Under the pieces are notes generated by a model. That model worked only from the letters and a program-made list of their open reading frames with translations, had not been told where the DNA came from and made no database searches. Made by a program: the position numbers and the translations under genes. A stretch of DNA of 64,000 nt from CADCWK01 sp035944555 (lineage in GTDB: Bacteria; Chloroflexota; Chloroflexia; Thermomicrobiales; UBA6265). Each line of letters opens with the position of its first letter. The first letter of the stretch is position 1. Of this stretch, positions 43,708-52,303 are shown piece by piece. The stretch lies in contig DASZAY010000028.1 of NCBI GenBank assembly GCA_035944555.1, forward strand, positions 1 to 64,000, written 5' to 3'.

Positions 43708-46700
43708 TCATCGGGTTTCGTTCCAGATCACCAGGATCGGCTCACCGAACCGGTTGATCCCTTCGCGGACGACATACCCGAGACCCTCGTTGTAGGCAAA
43801 CGACTCGAACACGATGGGCAGCGAGTCGATGTCTGGAACGCCAACCTCTTCCGGTTCGGGGCGGGTATTTCGGCCATCATAAAGCCGGTACGGTCCCCAC
43901 TCGTGGACCCAGTACCGGCCCCCGTCGTAGACCTCCTGATCGAGCGAGTAGTGAACTGTAGTCGGGTCGACCTGGTCGATGAACAACAGCACGATATAGC
44001 CCTGCGCAACGTCGCCAACGTAAATCTCGGCATAGTCGTCCTCGACCGACCGGGCATAGGCAAGTGCGTCAAAGATCCCTGAATGGAAGTGCCATTGAAC
44101 GGCCCGGTCGCGCGGGTAGTCCGCGTAGTAGCTGGTGTACCGGTCCCGGGCCTGGACCACGAGTGGCAGCAAGATGGCGGCGACCATCGCGACGGCAACC
44201 ATCCGGAACGCGATCGAGCGCGTATCCGGCAGGACGAACCGCCGGAGCCCGTCGAACAGCCCGACGATCCCGATCGCGACGAGGATGGCGATCAGGGGGT
44301 CGATCTGCGCAACCCGGGAGCTGTTCTGGAATTGGGTGATGGCTGCCGGCACCGGAGCCAGGACGAACGCGGCCAGCAGCACCAGTGTTGGGCGGCGCAG
44401 GCGGAACGGCATATCCGGGTCGAACGCCCGAAGGATGGCGACGACCAACCCGATGATGAGCAGCGGCGCCAGCCAGGGAAACTCCAGCCCGTACCCGGGC
44501 TGGACGTGCGACTGGTCGCCGTCGCCTTGGACAAAGAGGAAGGTCGGCGAGATATACGACCAGTACTGATCAACCAGACCGGACAGGGATGCGGCCTCGG
44601 TATTGAGGTAGCTCAGATATCGCGATCGATTGGCCGCGGCCGGGCTCAGGAATGAAAAGGCATAGGTTGGACCGATCGTCAGGGCCAGCGTCACGATTGC
44701 CCATGCCAAGGCCCGGAGTGGGACCAGTCGCCAGACCCGGAAGTAGATGACGACGATCACCCCGAGGACCAGCGGGACGTAGAGTTTCATCGTCGGGTAG
44801 CCGCTGACCAGCAGGGTGACCGATAGGGCGGCCAGAATGAAGGACAGGGTCGTCCGGACCCGGAGTGCCCGTAGCGTTAGCCAGAGCATGAGCAGAAACA
44901 GCGGTGCGATCGTCGCCGGCGGGATGGCGTAGCGGCTGAGGTGGACCGCCCACGGCGAGACTGCCAGCAGCCATGCGGCGATGACCGCCGTGCTGGTCCT
45001 GTTGGTCAGCTCCCGGGTAGCGAAGAACGCAAGTGGGATGGCGGCGACACCGAGAAGGGCCGTCGCGATCCGGATGATGCCGATGTCGAGACCGAAGATC
45101 CCGACCCACGGCGCAAGATAATAACTGAGGACCGGCGAGACCCAGTCGCCGAACGTCTCCAACCCAACCCAGGGGAGCGGGTTGCCGTGATGGTCACGGA
45201 GCGTGAGCCAAAGCGACCAGGCGTCATAGCCGGCCGATGCCTCATCCTGGTGCATGCCCGGTGGGTTGGAATCCACCTGCCACAGCCGGAGGGCAGTTCC
45301 GACCATGGTGGCCAGGAGGATGATGAGGGAGATCACCGCCGTCCTGCTATCCGGGAAAGATTGACCGACCTTCGTTCGGAGCCTGACGGTCCCGAGCCGG
45401 ATCAGCCGCGGGAGATCGGCAATGGTCGCTGGATGGGAGGAAGGGGCCATCCGTGGAGTAGGCCAGGCCCCGTATTCCGCAATCGTCGGGATGGCTGACG
45501 TAGCGACGGTTGGAGTTACCTGACCCCGGGCACGGGTTCTGGCAAGTCGTCCGGATCTGAGGAGCCGTGCTGCCGGGGTCAAAGCGTCAGTCGACGCGCG
45601 GGCACGCCGACGTTGATGGATGACGATGGTGCGGAGTCCGGTCCCGACATTGAGACCGGAAGCTGCGTCTGTGGTCGCCTTCTGCCTGGACGAGGCAAAC
45701 ACGGGCCATGACAAGAGACTGGTCGGCACGTGCGCCAGCCGGGCCGACCAGAGGTCCAATGCTGGTACGTGACGGATCGCGAGGCCTAGGAGGAGCACCG
45801 TCAGGAAACCGCTGTAATAGGCGCCGCTCGTCCACTTGGCGAGGAATACCAGAGAGAAACAGACGGCCAGGCCAGCGAGGATGGCCGACCCAAGATCGCT
45901 CCGACGCCGGAGTAACAGCCAGAGACCGAGGAGGATCGTCAGCGGAAACTGGATCTTTCCGATCCATGAATCCATCCGGATGACGAAGTTTGGCGCCTGC
46001 GTATTGATCAGGGTCCAGATGTTGAATCCCCAGACATCTCGCGGGACGCCAGCGAGTGTCAGGCTGTTCACGACCCCGCCAATGTCATCGATCGCGTATG
46101 GCGCCATTGCCACCGTGAACAAGCCAGCTGCGATGCCACCGAACAGCAGCCAGCGACCTCCCCGCTGGCGCAGTGCCAGCACGATGAACGGAAAGAAGAC
46201 CAGGGCGAACACCTTGAAAAGGAGTGCCCATCCCATGAACAGAGCGGCGAGGACCAGCAGCGGTAGTCGCCATCGGTCCGATGTGCGCCGCGCCTCGCTG
46301 TAGATCAGCAAGACAACCGCCGTGGTGACCAGCAGCATCAGGCTGACATCGTTGCTGCCGCTGGCGGCGGTCATCACGGTCTGTTCGGAGACAGCGTAAA
46401 GCGTGACAGCAGCCGCCGAACGGAACCAGCCAACGATTGGAACCAGTGCGGCGAACAGCAACAGGGTAATTACACCAGATACCAGATCGGCATGAAAAAT
46501 ATCGCCGAACAGCTTGAGATGGATCCAGTAGAACGCGGGCTCACCGATGAAATACGGGAAGTATGTGCTTGGCGGGATAGCTACGTCGTAGAACTGCGAG
46601 TACGGGTTCCCGCCCGACGTCATGACGTCGATTCCTGCCCGGGTGACAAGTAGCGTGTCGCTCCCCTGGAAGGGAGTGGCGCTCACCCGGAAATAGGTCC

Positions 46701-47190
46701 CGGTCGCGAGCCCCACGAGGATCGTCATCGGCGCCGCGATGCGGTACCGGCGGAAGCAGGCAAGCAGGGTCAGGATGCCAAACGCGGCGATCAACCAGGG
46801 TTGCGGCGAGATGGCGTTGTAATTCACCCGGTCGAAGAGCGCCGATAACGAGAGCACGACGAGCAGAGCAAGACCGAGACTCGTCCCAACGGGAAGTGTT
46901 GCGGACAGGAACCACCCGGGATCAGGAGAAGGCACGGCCCTCTGATGTCGAACGACCCGCCGGCTTCTCCGAAATGAGGCACTCATCCTGGCCGGGATCA
47001 ATGCTGATTCAGCAGGTGTCGCTGCGACCGGCGAGGATTCAACCATTTGGGCGTCGCCTTGGGTCACTGGATCCGGCGGATTCGTGGTTTCCACTTCAGA
47101 AGGAATCCGATCGGGGCTGGAGGCTTCTTCAACAGGTGAGTCACCTGGCTCATCGCCGATCCTGCTCGGGGCACGGTGATGGTCCACCAT
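43708..47190 (-). CDS. Double GT-C fusion: N-terminal GT87-like and C-terminal GT39/ArnT-like glycosyltransferase
   Basis: 1160 aa, roughly twice the usual size of a GT-C protein. After a disordered N-terminus (1-90), module 1 (about 95-510) contains VTRAGIDVMTSGGNPYSQFY, an external-loop motif resembling GT87/PimE-type mannosyltransferases. A basic linker (about 520-620) follows. Module 2 (about 635-1160) starts with NPPGMHQDEASAGYDAWS, the GT39/ArnT-like loop with D649 and E650 as the acid pair, and ends in a soluble domain with repeated Tyr/Asp. About 20 membrane segments in total. The fused arrangement is unusual. It probably uses polyprenyl-phosphate sugars made by the adjacent GT2 enzyme. 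GGAG is eight bases before ATG. Confidence 0.75.
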   Translation of the reverse strand: MVDHHRAPSRIGDEPGDSPVEEASSPDRIPSEVETTNPPDPVTQGDAQMVESSPVAATPAESALIPARMSASFRRSRRVVRHQRAVPSPDPGWFLSATLPVGTSLGLALLVVLSLSALFDRVNYNAISPQPWLIAAFGILTLLACFRRYRIAAPMTILVGLATGTYFRVSATPFQGSDTLLVTRAGIDVMTSGGNPYSQFYDVAIPPSTYFPYFIGEPAFYWIHLKLFGDIFHADLVSGVITLLLFAALVPIVGWFRSAAAVTLYAVSEQTVMTAASGSNDVSLMLLVTTAVVLLIYSEARRTSDRWRLPLLVLAALFMGWALLFKVFALVFFPFIVLALRQRGGRWLLFGGIAAGLFTVAMAPYAIDDIGGVVNSLTLAGVPRDVWGFNIWTLINTQAPNFVIRMDSWIGKIQFPLTILLGLWLLLRRRSDLGSAILAGLAVCFSLVFLAKWTSGAYYSGFLTVLLLGLAIRHVPALDLWSARLAHVPTSLLSWPVFASSRQKATTDAASGLNVGTGLRTIVIHQRRRARASTDALTPAARLLRSGRLARTRARGQVTPTVATSAIPTIAEYGAWPTPRMAPSSHPATIADLPRLIRLGTVRLRTKVGQSFPDSRTAVISLIILLATMVGTALRLWQVDSNPPGMHQDEASAGYDAWSLWLTLRDHHGNPLPWVGLETFGDWVSPVLSYYLAPWVGIFGLDIGIIRIATALLGVAAIPLAFFATRELTNRTSTAVIAAWLLAVSPWAVHLSRYAIPPATIAPLFLLMLWLTLRALRVRTTLSFILAALSVTLLVSGYPTMKLYVPLVLGVIVVIYFRVWRLVPLRALAWAIVTLALTIGPTYAFSFLSPAAANRSRYLSYLNTEAASLSGLVDQYWSYISPTFLFVQGDGDQSHVQPGYGLEFPWLAPLLIIGLVVAILRAFDPDMPFRLRRPTLVLLAAFVLAPVPAAITQFQNSSRVAQIDPLIAILVAIGIVGLFDGLRRFVLPDTRSIAFRMVAVAMVAAILLPLVVQARDRYTSYYADYPRDRAVQWHFHSGIFDALAYARSVEDDYAEIYVGDVAQGYIVLLFIDQVDPTTVHYSLDQEVYDGGRYWVHEWGPYRLYDGRNTRPEPEEVGVPDIDSLPIVFESFAYNEGLGYVVREGINRFGEPILVIWNETR

Positions 47191-47288
47191 GACTGGATCT
47201 CCTGGGTCGGCGTGCGAACGCGCACCACGTCCGACACCGAAAAGTTCGGTTGCCGGGCGCGAAATGGATCCGGGTTAGCAGGGAATGA

Positions 47289-50200
47289 TCAGCGCACGGT
47301 CCAGCCAGGCAGCCAGGTCCGGAGGTCGAGGCCCTGCTGAGTGAGCTGGGTGGCGGCGAGGATCGGGAACAGGAAGGCGAAGACCAGCACCGCCAGCACC
47401 GCGTACGTGATGGCGCCGTTGCGCAGGCTCAGCACCGACCGCTTCTGCAGCGCACCCGCCCCGATCGCAATCGCGACCAGCCCGAACAGCGCCACCGGCA
47501 GCCCGTAGAGCGCGATCGGCACATAGTCGTCCGGCACGACCTTGTCGTTGGGCAGTGGGTACTGGACGCCGATGATCAGCAGCGCGTTGATCAGCACGCC
47601 GACTCCGACCAGCGCCAGCGGAATCCGGTAGCGCTGCAGGAAGGTGCGGCCGGCCAGCGGCAGTTCCCGCACCCGCCAGCCGTACTCGACCAGCGTCGCG
47701 ATCGCGAGGATCCCGAACGGCACCATCGGCAGGAAGTGGTAGGCGTAGGCACCGCGCGGCGAAGCCGACCAGATCAGCCACTGGCCGAAGAATCCGATCA
47801 GCAGCACCAGGGCCGCGATCCAGTGGCGGCGATAGTCGCGCAGCCACAGCCAGATCACCGCGATCAGCGCCGGGATCATCGACCAGGCGATGAATGGGTT
47901 GACCTGGTTGAACACGTAGCCGCGTGTGTCCCCCCCGACAGGACCGTCCTGCGTCCCGAACCAGACCGGGAGCATCGCCAGCGGCCACTGCCACCAGAGC
48001 GAGTAGTAACTGTGCGTGTGCCCGACCACGCCGACGGTGTGGTAGTAGAGCATCTGCCGCTGCAGCTCGACGAAGTCGGCGAACGAGAAGCCGAACAGGA
48101 ACATCGGGACGTAGGAGACGAAGTAGACCGCTAGCGGGAGCAGGATCAGGTTCAGCGGCACGAAGACGAGGTGGTTCTTCAGATCGCTCCACGCCCGGGG
48201 TTCCGGGTCGCGGTCGAGCGGGCTCGCCCGGATCCAGATCCACGCCAGCCGCAGCAGCGCCACACCGACCATGAACACGATCGGGTACAGGCCGTTCCAC
48301 TTGGTCGCGAAGGCCGCGCCCATCGCCAGGCCCAGGAGTAGTGTGCTGATCCCGACCTCGCGCGTACTCGCCCCGACCGGAACCCGCATGTAGCGCAGGA
48401 ACGCCCAGAGCGCCGCCATGATGAAGACGACGATATGGATGTCGACCATCGACGTCCGGGACTGGACGAAGTACAGCCCATCGACCAGCAGCAGCCCGGC
48501 GGCGACGGCGCCGACCACCCAGCGCCCGGTCAGGGCCATGCCTAGCCGGTAGACGATGAACAGCCCGAGCGCGCCGAAGATCCAGCTCGTGAACCGCCAG
48601 CCGAAGGGGTTGTCCCCGAACAGCCAGATCCCGATGGCGATGATCTCCTTGCCGAGCGGCGGGTGCGTCCACTCGTAGGAGAAGTTCTCGTAGGTCCGCT
48701 CGCCGTTGTCGCCGGGGTACCAGGTGTAGAGTCCGGCCTCGCCGTCGTCGCCGGCGTTCTGGAACGGGTCGAAGGTGTTCTCGTTGCCGTCGACGTACTG
48801 GGCCGCCGTGAAGGCGTGGTAGACCTCGTCATAGATGTAGTCGTCCGGGATGTCGATCCGGATCAGGTAGAACACCGCGCCGATGACCGCGATCGCCAGC
48901 GGCAGGTACCAGACCTGCCAGGCGGGCCGGGCGGCCGCTTCAGCGTCCGCGTGGACGAAATCGCGGACGGAGGCGTCGCCCTCCTCTCCTTCGACGAGCG
49001 GATCACGCTTCGGGGCTGGGCGCGCGCCGCGAACCGGGGCACTGGCGGGGACCGAGCCGTCCGGGTACATCCAGCCCGGTACCCACCGGGGCGCCGAGAA
49101 GGTGTTGCCCCGGACCACGAGTGCGTAGCCGATGGCGATGGTCGCCGCGAGCAGGACGATGTTCAGTACCGCCATCAGCTCGAGGAAGCTGGACGAGCCG
49201 ATGATGCTGATCTGGGGCGTCTCGGACGGGAAGTACAGCGAGTAGACCCAGTACAGGGTCAGCGTGAACGATGCCGTGATCCCGGCGTACAGCCAGATGA
49301 ACCGGGGCAGCAGCGCGACGAGCAGCACCGTCAGCACCATCGTCGGGAACAGGTAGCGCTCGTGCCCGCGGGTCGGGAGCATGTACGCCGCAAACGATGC
49401 CGCCGTCATGCCCCAGATCAGCGCCTGGTAGCCGAACCGCCGCCATGCCTGGAGGGTCAGCCAGGCGATCCCGGTGATGGCGAGAACGGCCAGGATCGTT
49501 CCGGTCGCCTGGTAGGACAACCCGATCGCGGTCTGCCGGGTGTCGTCCGCCCAGTTCTCGGAGAACACCCCCCAGATCGTCGGGGCGTTCAGGGTGGTGT
49601 TCTGGTAGACGTTCAGGGCGTAGTCGATCCGGTCCCAGATCGTGAAGGCCCCCATGCCAGGGAACAGGCCGATGTTGAACGGCAGGCAGACGACGAGGAA
49701 GACCGCCAGCGACAGGCCGGCGCCGATCCCGAGCCGGGTCAGCGAGCGGTTGAGCGACTCGCGCGGACCATCCTCCCGGACCCAGCGGGCCAGCGCCGGG
49801 ACGTGTGGCGCGATGTAGACGAGCAGGAAGGCCAGGCCGAGGAACGCCCCGAACACCGCGAGCTGCGGCTTGATCAGGCAGGCGTAGACGATCGCCGGGA
49901 TGGCGTACTCGGGCCGGCCGCGGATGAACAGGTAGATCGCGCCGACCCCGGCCATCGCCGACAGGCTGTCCCACTGCGTCCAGACCGAGCCGATGAAGAT
50001 CGCGGCCGGGTTGAACACGTAGAGCGCGACCGCGACTAGCGCCGCCGTGGCCGTCGAGAGCCGGCGTCCGATCAGGAAGATCAGCAGCGCGATCACGGCA
50101 TCGGCGATGGCCGGCACGAGCTTGAGCATGAACAGGAACGGGATCGGGGCAGCCGTGGTGTCGGTCGTGATCGGCGCAAACCAGCTGTAGACGTGGCCGA

Positions 50201-50639
50201 TCAGCCAGAGGATCCAGAGGTCGCCGGGGAGGTGGTCAGTCAGGCCGCCCGACGTATAGAAGGAACGGGGCGACTCATCGACGAGGCGCTGGGCCCACGA
50301 CGTCATCGTGTTGGTGTCGATGGTGAAATTCCCGAGGGGGAACAGCGCCAGCCGGAGGACGAAGCCGATCCCGATCAGGACCAGCGCCGTCCGCAGCGCG
50401 TCCCGCCCGAGCGCCCGGTTTGCGAAACCGGCGCCGGTCGCCCGGAGGTTGGCCGCCCGGTTGCCGCCGCCCCCGCGCATCCCTCCACGTCCGGGAGCCG
50501 CGACGTTCCCCGCCGGGGTCGCCATCGCGACGGTGTCCGCGCCGGGGACGGTGCCGTGTCGCTCCACGGCGGCGGCACGCGGGACAGCGGACGGGCGGGT
50601 GCGCGCATCCGGGCGCGTCGGGCGTGATCTGGAAGCCAT
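47289..50639 (-). CDS. Double GT-C fusion: N-terminal mannosyltransferase-like module and C-terminal PMT-type protein O-mannosyltransferase
   Basis: 1116 aa. N-terminal disordered basic part (1-80). Module 1 (about 82-520) has DTNTMTSWAQRLVDE, LPGDLWILWLIG, and GSVWTQWDSLSAMAG (W223-D224), resembling Dol-P-sugar dependent GT-C enzymes. Module 2 (about 580-1080) carries the PMT signature YIYDEVYHAFTAAQ (D604-E605) and WTHPPLGKEIIAIG, followed by GWRF, as in bacterial protein O-mannosyltransferases of the GT39 family. PMTs transfer mannose from a polyprenyl-phosphate to Ser/Thr of proteins during translocation. Same strand and order as the GT39-like and GT2 genes, forming a probable operon. A second domain fusion of the same type is notable. 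Confidence 0.8.
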   Translation of the reverse strand: MASRSRPTRPDARTRPSAVPRAAAVERHGTVPGADTVAMATPAGNVAAPGRGGMRGGGGNRAANLRATGAGFANRALGRDALRTALVLIGIGFVLRLALFPLGNFTIDTNTMTSWAQRLVDESPRSFYTSGGLTDHLPGDLWILWLIGHVYSWFAPITTDTTAAPIPFLFMLKLVPAIADAVIALLIFLIGRRLSTATAALVAVALYVFNPAAIFIGSVWTQWDSLSAMAGVGAIYLFIRGRPEYAIPAIVYACLIKPQLAVFGAFLGLAFLLVYIAPHVPALARWVREDGPRESLNRSLTRLGIGAGLSLAVFLVVCLPFNIGLFPGMGAFTIWDRIDYALNVYQNTTLNAPTIWGVFSENWADDTRQTAIGLSYQATGTILAVLAITGIAWLTLQAWRRFGYQALIWGMTAASFAAYMLPTRGHERYLFPTMVLTVLLVALLPRFIWLYAGITASFTLTLYWVYSLYFPSETPQISIIGSSSFLELMAVLNIVLLAATIAIGYALVVRGNTFSAPRWVPGWMYPDGSVPASAPVRGARPAPKRDPLVEGEEGDASVRDFVHADAEAAARPAWQVWYLPLAIAVIGAVFYLIRIDIPDDYIYDEVYHAFTAAQYVDGNENTFDPFQNAGDDGEAGLYTWYPGDNGERTYENFSYEWTHPPLGKEIIAIGIWLFGDNPFGWRFTSWIFGALGLFIVYRLGMALTGRWVVGAVAAGLLLVDGLYFVQSRTSMVDIHIVVFIMAALWAFLRYMRVPVGASTREVGISTLLLGLAMGAAFATKWNGLYPIVFMVGVALLRLAWIWIRASPLDRDPEPRAWSDLKNHLVFVPLNLILLPLAVYFVSYVPMFLFGFSFADFVELQRQMLYYHTVGVVGHTHSYYSLWWQWPLAMLPVWFGTQDGPVGGDTRGYVFNQVNPFIAWSMIPALIAVIWLWLRDYRRHWIAALVLLIGFFGQWLIWSASPRGAYAYHFLPMVPFGILAIATLVEYGWRVRELPLAGRTFLQRYRIPLALVGVGVLINALLIIGVQYPLPNDKVVPDDYVPIALYGLPVALFGLVAIAIGAGALQKRSVLSLRNGAITYAVLAVLVFAFLFPILAATQLTQQGLDLRTWLPGWTVR

Positions 50640-50956
50640 GCTTGGAGGTCCTCGGGGATCGGGGGGACGGGTCCGCGCCAGGCACAGGGACAGCCGCCCC
50701 GAGCGCGTCAGCCGGGAATCATCGCTGCCGGACGGGCACAGCGCCACGGCGTGTCGTGGGAGGGGTTCCACACGACGTGGCGCTGCGCACCGGGGGCGGC
50801 AGGACTCGCGGGCCGACGAAGGCGGGTCGTTCCCGCGTAAGGTAGAAGATGCCGCAGGGCGATGCAACAGCGACATCCCGCGTCAATGGGACGGAACAGA
50901 CCTCTCCGGTGTGGCATCCCCGGCATTCATGACCAATGGGGACATGGCCGCGGGGA
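50640..50956. other. Intergenic region, 317 bp, no gene seen
   Basis: It must hold the promoter of the PMT-containing operon on the minus strand and the end of the azlCD transcript. I found no good terminator and no reading frame with signals. Confidence 0.35.
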
Positions 50957-51286
50957 CTATGCCACCAGCCGGACGGCGGCCGTCACGGCGACCGCGACCA
51001 GTGCGCAGACCAGATGGGACTGGCCAGCCCAGAGCCGGAGCGCGATGGCCCCGCCGATCCCGGGCAGCATCGTCCAGTCGAAGCTGTCCCATCCCACCCC
51101 GAGCAGCGTCACGATGACCAGCGCCCCGAGCAGTCCCTGCCCTACCGCCCGCAGCACCCGGTCGGCGGCGGCGGGCAGGCGACGGTCGCCCAGCAGGACC
51201 GGGCCGATCGCCTTGTAGACGACGTTCATCAGCGCCAGCAGGACGATCCCGGCGATGAGCGTGCCGGTGTCGAGTTCTGGGATCAT
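50957..51286 (-). CDS. azlD: Branched-chain amino acid export subunit AzlD
   Basis: 109 aa with four membrane segments (LIAGIVLLALMNVVYKAIG, LGALVIVTLLGV, IALRLWAGQSHLVCALVAVA). AzlD and AzlC form the exporter for branched-chain amino acids or related analogues. Its ATG overlaps the TGA of azlC by four bases (ATGA), so translation is coupled. Confidence 0.9.
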   Translation of the reverse strand: MIPELDTGTLIAGIVLLALMNVVYKAIGPVLLGDRRLPAAADRVLRAVGQGLLGALVIVTLLGVGWDSFDWTMLPGIGGAIALRLWAGQSHLVCALVAVAVTAAVRLVA

Positions 51287-51999
51287 GGCGTCGTCTCCGC
51301 CGCAGCCCGCGGTCGATCCGCGAACCGCTTGCCGGCCGCCAGCAACGCCGGCGTGCAGCCGATCAGCATCGCGACGCCGGCCGGCACGACCAGCAGCGCC
51401 AGCGCCGAGACGCAGATCGACGCGACGGTCAGCGACCGGTAGATGGGCTGCGATCGCATCATGTCCAGCAGCAGCAGCGTGAAGAAGGCCGGGAAGATCG
51501 CGTCCAGTCCGATCGTCCGGACCGTCTCCGGTGACGGCAGGAGGAACGCACCGAGGGCCGTCCCCAGCGCCCAGGCCGGCCACTGGATCAGCGTCGCGCC
51601 GATCATCACCTCCCGCTCGATCGTGCCGTCCGGGCGGTGCGCCGCGGCCCACGACCCGTCGTTGACCGACTGCGCTTCCAGCGTCCGGCGCAGGAACCCG
51701 CCCTTGAGCACGTCGGCCGTCGTCGCCGCCATCGGGATGAAGCGGAGATTGATCAGCGAGGCAGCGCCCAGCGCGGGCCAGAGGCCGCCGGGGAATGTGG
51801 TGACGAAGGCGAACTGGGCCGAGCCGGAGAAGGCGAGCAGCGACATCAGCACGGCCAGCCACGGCGGGACGCCATTCAGGGCGGCGAACGCGCCGAAGCT
51901 CGCCGCCAGCCCGAAGGTCCCGACGCCCAGCCCGATCCCGATCCGGAATCCTCGTTGCCAGCCGGACTGCTCCGGATTACGCACGCTTGCTTCACGCAT
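51283..51999 (-). CDS. azlC: Branched-chain amino acid exporter AzlC
   Basis: 238 aa, about six membrane segments, with the family region FSGSAQFAFVTTFPGG and ASLINLRFIPMAA near residues 60-95. The start MREASVRNPEQSG at 51999 has no clear ribosome-binding site, so a nearby alternative is possible. AzlCD exports leucine/isoleucine analogues and may balance pools. It is not adjacent to an Lrp/AsnC regulator in this window. Confidence 0.9.
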   Translation of the reverse strand: MREASVRNPEQSGWQRGFRIGIGLGVGTFGLAASFGAFAALNGVPPWLAVLMSLLAFSGSAQFAFVTTFPGGLWPALGAASLINLRFIPMAATTADVLKGGFLRRTLEAQSVNDGSWAAAHRPDGTIEREVMIGATLIQWPAWALGTALGAFLLPSPETVRTIGLDAIFPAFFTLLLLDMMRSQPIYRSLTVASICVSALALLVVPAGVAMLIGCTPALLAAGKRFADRPRAAAETTP

Positions 52000-52303
52000 G
52001 TCGGGATTATGGGGGACCGGTTGGGACGGCGCGGGTCCTGATTCCCGGGTCCAGGATGGTATGTCTTGGTCTCGAAGCGGGTCAGCCCGGGAGCAGACCC
52101 CTCCCCCGGCCCTTTCCCTGCTCCGGGTTGTCGCTGTGGTTGCCACCATGGCTCTAACGTCACCCGGCCTGGAGAGGGGTGACTCCGTTTCCAGCAATGT
52201 GTCGGTGAACTGCTCAGGAAGCGCTTCGGCTCGACGTGAGAAAGCCCCTCTCCGCCGCAGCGGAGAGGGGTTGGTCAGTCGGAGACTGGTTGTCCCGCCG
52301 GGA
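52000..52303. other. Intergenic region, 304 bp
   Basis: The left part should contain the azlCD promoter. The right part has a terminator for the TPM gene (52245-52270). I see no gene, repeat or palindrome besides these. Confidence 0.4.
52245..52270 (-). terminator. Intrinsic terminator downstream of the TPM/DUF2207 gene
   Basis: Ten-bp perfect arms (52245-52254 with 52261-52270, six-base loop). On the minus strand the 3' arm is followed by CTTTCTC. It lies 33 bases after the stop of the TPM gene. Confidence 0.65.
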
